Shown: positions 40,031-53,460, numbered from the stretch's first letter. The stretch is 64,000 nucleotides of DNA from Corella eumyota (GCA_963082875.1 OY720103.1:9548001-9612000), one strand, 5' to 3'. A program made the numbers and translations. The notes: a model not told the origin generated them from the letters alone.

Positions 40031-40377
40031 AAATTAACAGTTTAAAATTAAAACAAACAATTTTTAAACATTTTTTTTCGAAATTAAAAATCAAAAATTT
40101 TGTTTTTAGATTAGAAAAAACACGGTTGAAAAAATGTTAAGTTTGTAAAAAATCAAGGATATATTACCTTCAGTTTATTTTTAAATGCTCGTCAGGTGTT
40201 TTGGTCTTTCTATGATTCAGCCTCTAACTAGAGATCATCTACAAATTGGGTAAACTAAAAAATTAATTTTACAAGAATAAAAAAAAAAATTTTTAAATTA
40301 AAAAAAATTCGTAAGCAAAATTAACTACATTTCAAAACTGTATTTTCAATATTTAATAGGTTATTTTGTTGTATTTT

Positions 40378-40601
40378 TTTATTTTTAATTTGGAAAGGTT
40401 AACTTTACAGCTTAAACACAGAGTAATATTTGTTGCCCTAACCCAGGGATATTATAGAATAAAATTGCCCGATAATTAAGCTGCTGATTAGGTGCTAGCT
40501 CAGCAGGTGTAAATGGCGCTACAGCATGGAATCACTGGGGATCGAACCCACGACCTCATGTAGTGTTAAAAGTGTTCTGACCACTACACCACGCTGCCGG
40601 C
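40378..40601 (-). mobile_element. SINE, internally shortened
   Basis: Paralogous to 60735-60936 within the tandem duplication. Confidence 0.8.
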
Positions 40602-41237
40602 TATATAAAAAAAGTTGTTATGATAAGCCGACTACGGTTGGGTAGTGTTAATAACGCTCTTTAAAAGCCATTACATAAAAGGATTTTAAATTTTCATATT
40701 ATTAATTTAGTGTAATGTTAGTTTTATTTAGTATTGCGCATTTAGTGTAATCAAGTACTTGTTTTATATTATTTGTATGTACAATATAACTCGCAATCCT
40801 TAGTTAAAAGTTTGTTAATATCAAGTTAAATTAAACAGAAAGCTTAGGTGCAATTCAAGATAAACGGAGTCTTAAATCTTAAACAATTTATTAATTAAAT
40901 AGTCAGGTTTATCATAGACTTTAGCAATAAAGGCTATGATAAACCTGTGGTGACCCCAAATCATACAATTAACAAACCACAACCCAAAATTCAATAAACC
41001 ATAAACCACCATCCTACTATTAATATTATTAATTTAATTAAAACGTTAAGAAAACCCTACAGTATAATTTATTACATAAATAAACCATAACATAGATATA
41101 ATGACAATATGTGCAAGTGTCTAGGGAGTTAGAAAAAGTTGCTTTAGACTTGCTTGCTTATTTTGAAAACAAAAATTGTACCTAAACTATAAGGTTTAAA
41201 ATTAAATTTAAATTTTTTGTTATGTTAGAGTTTAAAA

Positions 41238-44200
41238 ATGAACTACTACTTGGTTATTGCTCTTTTGACACTTGGATGGAAAGTTTATGGAGATGATTTT
41301 GACTATGATTATGAATCCTTGTATGACTATGATTATAGTAAATTTGACCGTTCAAAGTATGAATTTAATGGTTGAGTTTCAATTTTATAAAAAGTTAATA
41401 CTCAAAATTTTTATATTTTTAATCCGCTTTTATATTTAGCTTTTCTACATTTACTTTTTTATGCATTTACGAAATTTGGGCAGCGCGGTGTAGCACACGG
41501 CAGCGTGGTGTAGGGGTAAGAACAATTGCTACACCACCTTGGGGTTGTGAGTTAAATTCCCACTGATCTCAATCTGTAGCGCTCTTGAGTAAAGCGCTAT
41601 AAACGGTACGAACTCCTGCTGAGCCAACACTTAATCAGCAACATAATTATCGGCAACTAATATTTATAATATCCCAAACTGTCACAGGCAACTCGAGACT
41701 GGGTCGGAGTAACTGATGTTACTCTTTGTTTAGGTTGCGCATTCGACCTTCTTATATCGAGGATAAAGATATATACAAAAAAAAATTAATAAAGGAAAAA
41801 TTTCAAAATCAAATTCATGAATAAAAAAAGCAAAAAACATATGTTACTTCAGTACAAAAATATGCACAATAATCTAGAACGGTAATTTGTATTACACTCT
41901 TTTACTTTTAATACAGGTTTTCTGATTATATGAAACCCTTGATGAATATTCAAATCTTCACCCAGAATTATTTTTTGAATGTCCATATCGATCTCATGAA
42001 AGGTTCTGTGAGAGCGGATCAAACAAAACAATTTGTTTGCGAAACCAAATATTCAATGGCAAATTTCCAACATGTTGTATAAGTTCCTATGATCGAGGGT
42101 TTCAATGCTCAAGTGATTACCCATACTTCTTACCCCAAATTCTGTTGTATGATTTTATTGCCGACTATCAAAACGGAGAAGATTTGTGTTTTAACAAAAA
42201 AGAAAATGTAAACACTAGGTAAATATAATTTTTATTACTTATGTTTTTAGCATGTCAGTAATGGTAACAATTATTTGGCAGCATGGTGTAGTGATCAGAC
42301 TACTTTCTACACTACATGAGGTCCTGGGTTCGATCCCCACTGATCTTTTGCTGTTGCGCCCTTAAGTAAGGAGCTATAAACAGTACGATCTCCTGCTGAG
42401 CCAGCACTTAATCAGCAGCATGAATATCAGGAAATTATAATCTATAATATCCCAAATTGCCAAAAACTTCTCAAGACTGGGTTCGAAGTAACAGTTGTTA
42501 CTCTATGTTTAGGTCGCGAAGTTAACCTTTCCACATCGAGGATAATTTTATATAAAAAAGAAGTAAAAATAATATTTTCAATCTCATGGTTTAAAAAATC
42601 ATAATTTTTTGAATTTGTGTTGCAATGATTGTAGAAAGGGCTTCTTACCAAATTGTAAATTGTGCAATTTATTGTGTAAAAATTATGTGCGACTTTCACA
42701 TAGAGTAACATCAGTTACTCCGACCCAGTCTCGAGTTGCCTGTGGAAGTTTAGAATATTATAAATTACAATTGCCTGATAATTATACTGCTGATTAAGTG
42801 CTGGCTCAGCAGGAGTTCATACCGTTTATAGCGCCTTACTCAAGGGTGCTACAGCATAAGAGCAGTGGGTATTGGACCCACAACTTCATGTGTGGTGTAT
42901 CAAGTGTTCTTACCACTACACCACGCTGCCGGTATATTTTTCGTTTAATGTATGTATTTTTAAGCTTTGTTCAAATAAAAAGTTTGGTGTTAAACGAAAC
43001 TGCTTGTTGGAAATGCTTTGATTCCACTTTGATCAAAAAGAAAAGTGTTTGTGATGGAAAAATCGATTGTCCAGATTTATCGGATGAATGTCTTTGCCAA
43101 AATCAACCGAAAATGTTCACAGAATTATGCAAACATATCACATCGTTTGCATCAACATCTACCAGGTATTATGTAGTTAAAATTTTGTGTAAAAGGTTTA
43201 GAATTCTGTTTAAAAATTTTTAAACTATATAAAACTTTAATACCCATATTTATGTTCAATTGTTATAAATATATATATTTCTTTTTGTATATATTATTAT
43301 TTTTGATGTGGGAAAGTCAAATGCGCGACTTAAACATAGAGTAACATCATTTACTCCGACCCAGTCTTGAGTTGCCTGTAGCAGTTTGGGATATTATATA
43401 GATTATAATTGCCCAGTAATTATGCTGCTGATTAAGTGCTGTCTCAGAAGGAGTTCATACCGTTTATAGCGCCTTACTCAAAGGCGCTACAGCATGAGAT
43501 CAGTGGGGATTGAACCCACGACCTAATGAATGGTGTAGCAAGTGTCCCTACCACAACCCCATGGTGCTGGATATATTCTGGCAATATCGCATAACCAATT
43601 TTACAAAAATAAATTCAAATTTTTTAACATTTGGGAACCCAGAACATCATGTTGTATTTAAAACCTGACTGAAAGTATTTTAATTATGGTTCGAAATCTT
43701 AGATTTCGAAACATATTGTTATTGTCAGTGTATTTATTATTATTATTATTGTTTTTATTCTTTCTAGTCAGAATTTTGAAAGACGATAACTTTTGTTCTT
43801 TAAAACTAAAAGTTCTAAATTTTTAGTATGTTTGTTATTATCCCAACGAATCGCAAACCTCCTATTTACGACATTTAATTATCACTAATTACTAATTAAT
43901 AGGTGTTTGTTTATTAAAATTTAAAGGTTGTTATTAATTTTTTAAATCTTGGTCAATTGTATATTATGATATTACTAACTCAAAAATAAATTAAAATTTT
44001 AATTTTTATCACTAATTACTTAATAATAGGTGTTTGTTTATTAAAATTTAAAGGTTGTTATTAATTTTTCAAATCTTGGTCAATTGTATATCATGATATT
44101 AGTAACTCAAAACTGAATTAAAATTTTAATTTTTAATCACTAAATACTAATTAATAAGTGTTTGTTTATTTAAATTTAAAGGTTGTTGTTAATTTTTTAA

Positions 44201-47200
44201 ATTTTTGTCAATTGTATATTATGATATTAGTAACTCAAAAATAAATTAAAATTTTAATTTTTGACACTAATAGGTGTTTTGTTTATTTAAATTTAATGAT
44301 TGTTATTAGATTTTTAAATTTTGGTCAGTTATATGTTATATTATTTATAACTTGAAAATGAAATAAAAATTAATTCTTTTTGTTTATTATATTTAAATGC
44401 TTGTTTGTTGATTAAAAGTTAAAGTCCGATATTAAGCATTAAACGTTTGGTATAATGTATTTTAAAATATAAGTAGTTGAAAAACATATTTGAAAAATAA
44501 GTTTCAATTGTTTATCATATTTAAATGCTTGTTTATTTAATTTAAATCAAAAATCAATTTTAGGAATTTAAAATTTGGTATAATCTATATCCTGATATAA
44601 ACAACTTAAAACTGCGTTAAATATTAGTTTTGTGTGTATAGTATATATAAATGCTTGTTTGTTTATTCAAAGATATGTAATATTCTTAGTTAATGTTTAT
44701 GCATATCTTTTTTTATTTATAGAAATTTATGTTAAAAATAATCAAATAATTTCGAACCATATTTTATTTATCAAATAAATCTAGTATTTTTGTTATTTTT
44801 TACAGTATAAAAAACAACATCTGTAAAGCTGGGGAAATCGTATGTGATAATACAACTTGTGTGAACAAAACAAGTGTTTGTAATGGGTATGTAGATTGTG
44901 AAAATCAAATGGATGAAAAGTAATTTATTTTTTACAGTATTTTTTTAATATATCTTTATCCCTGACGTGGAACAGTCGACTTCACGACCTAAACATACAG
45001 TAACATCGTTGCCCTGACTCAGTCTTGAGTTGAATTTTGCCAGTTTGGGATATTATTGCCCGATAATTAAGCTACTAATTAAGTGTTGTCTCAGGAGGAG
45101 TTTATATCTGGGCTCGATCCCCGCTGCTTTTATGCTGTAGTGCCCTTGTATAAGGCAACTTAAGACTGGGACGGGGTAACTAATGTTACTTTATGTCTAA
45201 GCTGTGAGGTCAGCCTTCCCACATCAAGGACAAATTTACATAAAAACAAAAAACATGATTGTATAGACCACATGTAAGATACAAAACATTATAATATCTA
45301 TTTGTTTTAAAATTTTTAGTTTTTTTTTTAATTTGATTACTTTTTATGCTATGTTTAGTCCCCAGTTTTGCCATTCTCCGATATTGTGTACTAAAGCTTC
45401 AAAACAAGGACAAAAGTGCAGGTGGAGTTTTTATTAAGTGTTTAGCAATTTTAATAAAATGTGAATTTTGGGACTTAAACAATCTTTTCTTCTTTTTTTT
45501 GTTGTATATATCTTTATCCTCGATGTGGGAAGGTTGGGTAACTATGCTGCTGATTAAGTGCTGGCTCAGCAGGAGTTTAAACCATTTATAACGCCTTACT
45601 TAAGCAGTGGGGATTGAACCAACGACCTCATGGTGGTTTGGCAAGTGTTTTTACCACGGATTTTTTATTAAAAGGGAGAAAAAAACAGCAGGTGGTGTAT
45701 TAGTTAGAACACTACTACATTACATAAGGTCCTGGGTTCTATCCCCAATGTTCTCATGCTAAGCCAGCACTAAATTATTAGACAATTATAATCTATAATA
45801 TCCCAAACTGCCAAAGGCAATTCATGACTAGGTTGGGGTAACTAGTGTTACTCTATGTTTAGGTTGTGAAGTCGACCTTTCCACATCAAGGATAAAGATA
45901 TATTTAAAAAAAATTAATAAAGTCAAACTTAAGATGAAAACAAGAATTATTCATTAAAAAGATAAAATAAAACAATTTTAACCGGCAGCGTGGTGTAGCG
46001 GTAAGAACACTTGTTACACCACACATGGGGTCGTGGGTTCAATCCCCACTGATCTCATGCTGTAGCGCCCTTGAGTAAAGCGCTATAAACGGTATGGACC
46101 CCTGCTAAGCCAGCACTTAATCAGCAGCATAATTACCGGGCATTTATAGTCTCTATAATATCCCAAACTGCCACAGGCAACTTGAGACTGGGTCGGAGTA
46201 ACTTATGTTACTCTATGTTTAAGTTGCGCAATCGACTTTCCCACATCGAGGATAAAGATATATACAAAAAAAAGGTAAAATAAAACAATTTGTTTGTAGG
46301 TGTAAAACTTACTATGCTTGTGACGTTAAAACTGGTACATTCTGCGATGGTTTTCCAGATTGCGAAAGTATGGATGACGAATGCAGTCCCCAATGTTATA
46401 GAAATATACAACATTTAAATCAGTGCCCTATAGATTATAAGTTCAGGTAAAATTATGGTCGTTAAAAAACTACACTTTTATTTTTTATTCTATAAATAAT
46501 GTACAAAAATAATATTATATTTTTAAAATCGATTTTATCTTGTGTGGTGTAGTGCATCGGCAGCGTGGTGTAGTGGTAAGAACACTTGCTACATCACACA
46601 TGAGGTTGTGGGTTCGATCCCTAGTGATTTTATGCAGTAGCACCCTTGAGTAGGGCGCTATAAACGGTATGAACTCCTGCTGAGCCAGTACTTAATCAGC
46701 AGCATAATTATCAGGCAATTATAATCTATAATATCCCAAACTGCCACAGGCAACTTAAGACTGGGTCGGAGTTACTAATGATACTCTATGTTTAAGTCGC
46801 GCATTCGACTTTTCCACATCGAGAATAAAAATATAAAAAAAATATTTTTTTAGTTTCAATGTCGAATCAAAGTCTTGTAATATATCTTCAATTACATACA
46901 ATCAAACTAATTGTTGCGTATACCTTCAGAAACAGAGTTTAACAAAATGTTGCGATGGAAAAATAGAGTCTTTGTATAAAGATATGATTTCCGTCCTTTC
47001 TAAAGATTTTGTTGACGATTATCTAAAGGATGATGAAAATATAAAATTGTGCCATGATAGAAAACGTTTTTTTTGTCAGACAAATGATGAAAAAAGGGTA
47101 AGCCTTTTTTTGTATAAATTATATTTGATGTGGAAAGGTCGACTTCACGACCTTAACATAGATTAACTACCGTTACTCTCACCCAGTCTCAAGTTGGTAT

Positions 47201-50200
47201 GGCAGTTTGGAATATTATAAAATATAATTGGCTGATAATTTTGCTGCTGATTAAGTGCTAGCTCAGTTGGAGTTCACCAGGTTTATTGTGCCTTACTAGA
47301 AGGGCGCTACAGCATGAAAGCATTGGGGATTGAACCTAAGACCTTAAAAAATGTAGTGGTGTAAATGCTCTGACCACTACACCACGCTGCCAGTGATTTT
47401 ATATGATCAAATATGTCGAAATTCTGAGACCTCATGGTATAAGACATTTTTTTGTAGATGTCTATTAGTCAACAAGAAGTTTGCGATGGAATATTAAACT
47501 GTGTTAATCAATCTGATGAAATAAGTTGCACCAATGATGGCAGATTTTATTGTGAAAATAAAATTCCATTGTTTGTACCAAGACAAAAAGTTAGTTTAAT
47601 AACTTAAATTTATTGAGTAAATCTTTTTTTTTATTATATATATCTTAATTCTCGATGTGGGAAGGTCAACTTCTTAACCGGCAGCGTGGAGTAAAATATG
47701 GTCTTAAGCTGTCATTTTACGCGGCAATTTCGTCACCGACCCCCCAGCGTTTTTTGCAAGCTGAACCTTCTGGCCGAAGCTTCTCACAGCCGAAGCTTCT
47801 GGTCCCCGTTCTGACTACTACACCATGCTGCCGGTAGTTTACGACAGTCTTCTAATCTGTCTTTAAAACCCACTTTTTCTAGTTATGTTGATTAAATAAT
47901 AAGTTGTAATTAAACAGGTAGGGAACGATGTTTTTGACTGTACAGATGGAACAGATGAATGCCCTTCAAAACAAGATTTCATTTCATCAACACAAAATCT
48001 TATCGGAAATAATATTTTAAGATATTTTGGAATTTGGTTTATGGGAATTTTTGCTATCTGTGGAAATTTGGTAAAACCTTTTGAACAAGAATACTTTTTA
48101 ATTTTTACTGATTTGTTTATTCCTAATGCCACATTTTTTTTCTGGTTTTTCGCGCATTGATAAAAGTAAATAATAAATACGATAAACAATTTATATTACA
48201 ACAATGCGACGGGAAAAAATGACAAAATCAATTTAATGATTTAAAACATGCCAAAAGTAATAATGTTTACATAAGATTTTATAGTATATTATGAAATGGT
48301 CACCAAACCCCAGCCATATGTTGTAATGTTAATGCGGTATTGTGCAACACTTGCCTTCACTACATCAGGCCCTGGGTTCAATCCCAGTTGCTCTTATGCT
48401 CTTGAGTAGGGCTTTATAAAGAGTATGAACTTCTGGTAACCAAATACTTAATCAGCAGGCAATTATAATTTATATTATCCCAAACTGCCAAAGGCACCTC
48501 AAGACTGGGTCTGGGTAACTGATGTTACTCTATGTTTAGGTCATAAAGTAAACCTTTTCACATTGAGAATAAATACATATAAAAAAAATTTAGGCTGTAA
48601 TTGGCGGAATCATAAAAAGTATAAGAAATGAAGCATCTAAATCTATATCTGCAAACGAAATATTTGTTATAAACTTGGCAGTTGCTGATTTTCTTATGGG
48701 ATTATATTTAGTATGTCTCGCCATTGTTGGGGTGTATTATCAAGGTATGTAGGTGAATAACCGGCAGCGTGGTGTAGTGGTAAGAACACTTTCTTCACCA
48801 CACATGAGGTCGTGGGTTTAATCCCCACTGATATCATGCTGTAGCGCCCTTGAGTAAGGCGCTATAAACGATATGAACTCCTGCTGAGCCAGCACTTAAT
48901 CAGCAGTATAATTATTGGACAATTATAGTATATATTATCCCAAACTGCCACAGGCAACTCGAAACTGGGTCGGAGTAATTTATGTTACTCTATGTTTAAG
49001 TTGCGCATTCGACTTTCCCACATCGAAGATAAAGATATATACAAGAAAATAAACAAAAAAATCATATATTACTTATTTAAACAGAATTTTTTTACAACTT
49101 TACTTATTTTAAAGCAAGTTTTATAATTTTTTAGATCGATATTGTGCATATAGTCGAATATGGAGATCTAGCACCTTGTGTACTGTCTTGGGTACTCTTA
49201 TTGTGTTGTCAAGCGAGACTTCAGTAGTTACAATGGCTTTATTGACATCCTATTGTCTTTTTTGTATTTTAAAGGTAAATCGTAACAAAAGGTTAAGTTC
49301 TTTTTATATATCTCTATCCTAAATGTGGAAAGGTCGACTTTCGACCTACCTAAACCTAGAGTAGCGTCAGTTACCCTGACCCAGTCTCGAGTCGACTTTG
49401 GCAGTTTAATATTATAGATAATAATTGCTTGATAATTAAACTGCTGATTAAGTGTCGGTTTAGCAGGGGCTCATACTGTCGTCTACAGCATGAGGACAGT
49501 GGGGATCGAATCCCAGACTTCATGTACTGTAGCAAGTGTTCTGACCACTACAACACCATGCAGGCAATAAATTGAAATTATCAGACTGAAAAAAACATTG
49601 TTTTAGCCTTTTGCATCTCTGCATTTTCCTAAAACAAGACATGTAGTTGTTGCAGTTTTGTTGACTTGGTGTTTTTCTGCTGTGCTTGCATTTATGCCTC
49701 TTGCAAATGCCTTTCAAACCATGTTTACTCCAGAAGTTAATTTCCGTACTAAAAGTCCTTTTTTTAACTCAACTGAAGTTGACTTTAAAGGTCAAGTTTA
49801 AAACATTTTTGTTTTTTTATTTATTTTTAAATATAAAATTTTTCAAATTTATTCTTAATGTTTTTTTTGTATATATCTTCATCTTCGATATGGAAAGGTC
49901 GAATGTGCGACCTAAACTTTAACCGGTAGCGTGGTGTTGTGATTAGAACACTTGCTACACCACACATGAGGTGATGGGTTCAATGCCCACTGATCTCATG
50001 CTGTAGCGTCCTTGAGTAAGGCGCTATAAAAGGTATAAACTCCTGCTAAGCCAGCACTTAATTAGCAGCATATTATCGGCCAATTATAATCTATATAATA
50101 CCCCAAACTGCAACAGGCAACTTGAGACTGGGTCGGAGTAACTAATGTTTATAGCGCCTTACTCAAGGGCGCTACAGCGTGAGATTAGTGGGGATTGAAC

Positions 50201-50657
50201 CCACGACCTCATGTGTGGTATAGCAAGTGTTCTTACCACTACACCACGCAGCCAGTTAAAGTTAACTTTTCACATCAAGAATAAAGTTATATACAAGAAA
50301 TAATACTGTGCATTTATTACACAATATTTAAATAGTATTCACTAACGAAATTTATATTTATTTTTAGTCATGCAAAAGAAGATTATGAGATTGGTGTTCA
50401 CAGATTTTTGTTGTTGGGTTCCTATTTGTATTATGGCTTTCTTAAAAATCTCAGGAGTTTACATTTCTGATTCTGCTTATGCGTTTTCTGCTATTATTCT
50501 CTATCCGATTAACAGCTCACTCAACCCACTTTTGTACTCCAATGTGCTAGATAAAGCTTGGGCCAGAATCAAATCGATTTTTGCTAGAACGAATAAACAA
50601 AATAACAATCAAGAAAGGTCAAATCCAAGGAACAACACAAATGAAACCAAACTTTAA
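41238..50657 (+). CDS. LDLa-repeat LGR-type G-protein-coupled receptor (GRL101/RXFP-like)
   Basis: Plasma-membrane receptor, probably for a peptide or lipoprotein-like ligand. Exons: 41238-41356, 41917-42218, 42965-43165, 44806-44919, 46300-46446, 46854-47097, 47458-47589, 47918-48070, 48594-48744, 49135-49274, 49607-49790, 50368-50657. Signal peptide MNYYLVIALLTLGWKVYG, then an acidic-tyrosine stretch, a Cys-rich exon, and five LDLa-like repeats (CDGKIDCPDLSDEC; CNGYVDCENQMDE; CDGFPDCESMDDEC; CDGILNCVNQSDE; DCTDGTDEC). In the seven-membrane part, NLAVADFLMGLYL in TM2 is the LGR hallmark. TM3 ends SYCLFCILKPF without a charged DRY/ERW motif. TM7 has NSSLNPLLYS. No LRR block is seen. Exon 2 carries 2 bp more than the tandem copy. 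Either it is frameshifted, or the donor at 41371 joins the acceptor after 'cacccag', which keeps frame. Confidence 0.85.
41498..41780 (+). mobile_element. SINE, full length
   Basis: Paralogous to 62128-62430. Confidence 0.85.
42279..42558 (+). mobile_element. SINE, full length
   Basis: Paralogous to 62922-63203. Confidence 0.85.
42690..42935 (-). mobile_element. SINE, tail-truncated
   Basis: The paralog at 63338-63629 keeps its tail. Ends about 30 bp before the acceptor at 42964. Confidence 0.85.
43283..43572 (-). mobile_element. SINE, full length
   Basis: About 115 bp after the donor at 43166. Confidence 0.85.
43684..44784 (+). mobile_element. Helentron-like element, copy 3
   Basis: Lies in a receptor intron, ending 21 bp before the acceptor of exon 44806. 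Same terminal structure as copy 1. A minisatellite of about 115-130 bp, roughly four units, fills 43878-44300; each unit starts near 'aggtgtttgttta'. Confidence 0.55.
44945..45245 (-). mobile_element. Two opposite SINE halves
   Basis: Minus piece 44945-45103, plus piece 45104-45245. Confidence 0.65.
45505..45658 (-). mobile_element. SINE, internally deleted
   Basis: Tail joined to mid-body after a large deletion. Confidence 0.75.
45690..45908 (+). mobile_element. SINE, internally deleted
   Basis: Lacks the 'gcgcccttgag' segment. Confidence 0.7.
45980..46272 (+). mobile_element. SINE, full length
   Basis: Tail lies about 27 bp before the acceptor at 46299. Confidence 0.9.
46558..46845 (+). 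mobile_element. SINE, full length
   Basis: Tail runs into the acceptor at 46853, about 10 bp away. Confidence 0.9.
47108..47396 (-). mobile_element. SINE, full length, fills an intron
   Basis: Starts about 10 bp after the donor at 47098. The intron is only 360 bp. Confidence 0.88.
47633..47836 (-). mobile_element. SINE ends around a GC-rich insert
   Basis: SINE tail 47633-47690 and head 47807-47836. The 116 bp between them are foreign, with 'ccgaagcttct' twice. Confidence 0.6.
48310..48588 (+). mobile_element. SINE, old
   Basis: Tail abuts the acceptor at 48593. Confidence 0.75.
48760..49048 (+). mobile_element. SINE, full length
   Basis: Begins about 15 bp after the donor at 48745. Confidence 0.9.
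49298..49565 (-). mobile_element. SINE, nearly fills an intron
   Basis: The intron 49275-49606 is 332 bp. Confidence 0.8.
49866..50295 (+). mobile_element. Cluster of three or four SINE pieces, both strands
   Basis: Minus tail 49866-49918, plus body 49920-50148, minus head 50149-50258 and a plus tail remnant. Confidence 0.7.
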
Positions 50658-50853
50658 AAGTGTAAATATACAAAGTGTTGGATGTGGTATTTGTATATAT
50701 ATTTATGTTGTTGTCATTTTTTATTCAAAATTTCAATTAATGAATTAATATTTTTTAATTTATTTTTTATATTGTATATATGTGTTTATAAAATACCGGC
50801 AGCGTAGTGTAGTGGTAAGAACACTTGCCACACCACAATGAGGTCGTGGGTTC

Positions 50854-52777
50854 TGTAGGAAAGCGCTTAGCATCTCCATCAATTCTAATGCCAAGGCTTT
50901 CCTAGCCTCAAACCAGACTTGTTGCCAGTTCACACCGAACGACGAGAAAACCGTATGACCTGTTGGTGGCCTTGGACAATAAATTACAGCGTTGGCCACT
51001 GGGGTACCAAAAACAGAACATTATTAACCAGAATCAACTGATATTGATTCAACAAACAAAAGAAATACGTAAGAAACCCATTTTCACAGGCGCAATAATA
51101 ACTTTACTTTCGCGCGAACCGAAACAGTGCAAACTCGCTACCATCCCGTGCGGTTTAAACACCGTACAAAAGACTTATTGATATGAAAAAACTCATAGAG
51201 ACTGTATTTATGTATATTTAAATATATACAGGTTATAAAGGGGACAAACAAATTAACCCCTTTATTCAAGGACAAGTTTAACGCCCATAAGGCAGTTAGA
51301 CGCTCTAAATTTAATCGTTATTATATTGAACATGGTCCAATTGTGTATTTTTCGCGTGCCCTTGTAAACATTGTCGCTATTTGTTATGTAGAGCCAGTGG
51401 AAGCTGTGCCTAATTTCCTGTTCAGTCGTACTGTATTATTCTATAAATTTCATAGAATAAGGGTTAATATAAGACGGCAGCGTGGTGTAGTGGTAAGAAC
51501 ACTTGATACACCACACATGAGGTCGTGGGTTCAATCTCCACTGATCTCATGCTGTAGCGCCCTTGAGTAAGGCTTGAGTAAGGCGCTATAAACGGTATGA
51601 ACTTCTGCTGAGCCAGCACTTAATCAGCAGCATAATTACCGGGCAATTATAATCTCTATAATATCCCAAACTGCCACAGGCAATTCGAGACTGGGTCAGA
51701 GTAACTTATGTTACTCTGTGTTTAAGTCGCAAATTCGATTTTCCCACATCGAGGATAAAGATATATACAAAAAAATAAATAAAAAAATAAAAAATAGTGT
51801 AACCCTTTTGATGTAAAAATGTGGATTGACAGTTGTCCGTTTTTGTTTTTTTCTTGCGCGATTTTATTTTCTGACAGTTAGTATATTTTTTGGTTTCTAA
51901 AACACCTACCTATTTTTACTTTGCCAAGTTTTATATCTAGAATTAGTTAACAGTAGAATACCATAATAAAGGATGTAGTCGATATACGGAAAACGTTTTT
52001 TGTGTGTGTAATGTACTCGTAATTATGTTTATCGCTAGGTAAGTAACCTAGAAACCAGATTTTGTAGTGTGTATGTGTAATACCATTTTTTGTATAATAT
52101 GTGTAATGTAACTTTCGGGATAATTATGTGATGTACGTGCTTGATTAACAAATAGATGTTGTCTGTAGATTCATTTTGCTATTTTTGACCATTTTTAACG
52201 AGTCTTAAACCAAAAAAAAAATATATACAAAAAAAAATAAAATAAAAAATAGTGTAACCCTTTTGATGTAAAAATGTGGATTGACAGTTGTCGGTTTTTG
52301 TGTTTTTCTTGTGCGATTTTATTTTCTGACAGTTAGTATATTTTTTGGTTCCTAAAGCACCTACCTACTTTTACTTTGCCAAGTTTTATATCTAGAATTA
52401 GTTAACAGTAAAATACCATAATAAAGGATGTAGTCGATATACGGTAAACGTTTTTTGTGTGTGTAATGTACTGGCAATTATGTTTATCGCTAGGTAAGTA
52501 ACCTAGAAACCAGATTTTGTAGTGTGTACGTGTAATACCATTTTTTGTATATGTGTAATGTAACTTTTGGGATAATTATGTGATGTACGTGCTTGATTAA
52601 TAAATAGATGTTGTCTGTAGATTCAGTTTGCTATTTTTGACCATTTTAACGGGTCTTAAACCCTGTTTTAGACTTTAGAGACTTATACTTTATACATCAA
52701 TGCATTTATATTCGGATAAGAGCACCCTTAGGAGTCAATACTTTTATGATTAGATTTTTTTGACCTCAGTCCCTACA
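50854..52777 (-). mobile_element. Solo-LTR-like fossil, copy 2, with nested SINE
   Basis: Reverse-complement copy of 26688-27816. The 4-bp target duplication gttc lies at 50850-50853 and 52778-52781. It landed inside a SINE (50797-50853 and 52778-53012) and itself received a SINE at 51474-51779. A block of about 0.4 kb is present twice (51790-52205 and 52245-52640). Confidence 0.7.
51474..51779 (+). mobile_element. SINE, full length, nested
   Basis: Inserted in the solo-LTR-like element; has a 10-bp doubling 'cttgagtaagg'. Confidence 0.88.
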
Positions 52778-53012
52778 GTTCAATCCCCACTGATCTCATG
52801 CTGTAGCGCCCATGAGTAAGGCGATATAAACGGTATGAACTCCTGCTAAGCCAGCACTTAATCAGCAGCATAATTATCGGGCAATTATATTCTATAATAT
52901 CCTAAACTGCACAGGCAACTTGAGACTGGGTCGGAGTAACTGATGTTACTCTATGTCTAAGTCGCGCATTTGACTTTTCCTTATCGAGGATAAAAATATA
53001 TACAAAAAAAAT

Positions 53013-53460
53013 ATCATCCACTAAGTTTCAATGTGTATATTTGAAGATGTTCTAATTTAATATAAAGTCTACTTAATGGTATTGCCATTTTTAGAAAACA
53101 GACAATTCAATAACATATTCTCATTGTTTATTATTTTGCATGTCAAGCCTCATACTATTAAGAAAGTTAATAATTAAACTATTGTTGAAGGCTGGTTAAT
53201 TAGTTGGAAATTCGGTACGTTGTAAGGGGCTTGCTTGTATGGTAAGAGATGACCCCTTATTACATTAGGCCTTTGAAAGTGGGCTAGTGGGCTAGCTTAA
53301 TGTCTTTGTAATATTAATAATGTTAGCATATACGGTAGTATAGCGTACTGGTTAAAAAATGGTTCTGGTTCAACCCACTTTACGAATGGGTCAAAAAACA
53401 CGACCCATTTACACAATATTGTTTTACAAAAATTAACTTTAAACATTTGTCGTGATTTAG
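53013..53460. other. Intergenic sequence, nothing recognised
   Basis: No repeat partner found. Precedes the candidate exon at 53461. Confidence 0.5.

Larger units (their letters stand above)
40440..43290 (+). repeat. Tandem duplication containing receptor 5' exons, left copy
   Basis: Matches 60770-64000 at an offset of about 20.3 kb, including SINEs and promoter-side sequence. About 340 bp before the first exon (40720-41060) is not shared. Confidence 0.85.
50797..53012 (+). mobile_element. SINE split by the solo-LTR-like element
   Basis: Head 50797-50853, rest 52778-53012, joined by gttc duplicated at the insertion. Confidence 0.85.

Noticed and set aside
50963-51181. Small protein in the solo-LTR-like element
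   Set aside because: No family resemblance. The related frame in the other copy (27486-27710) differs in its second half.
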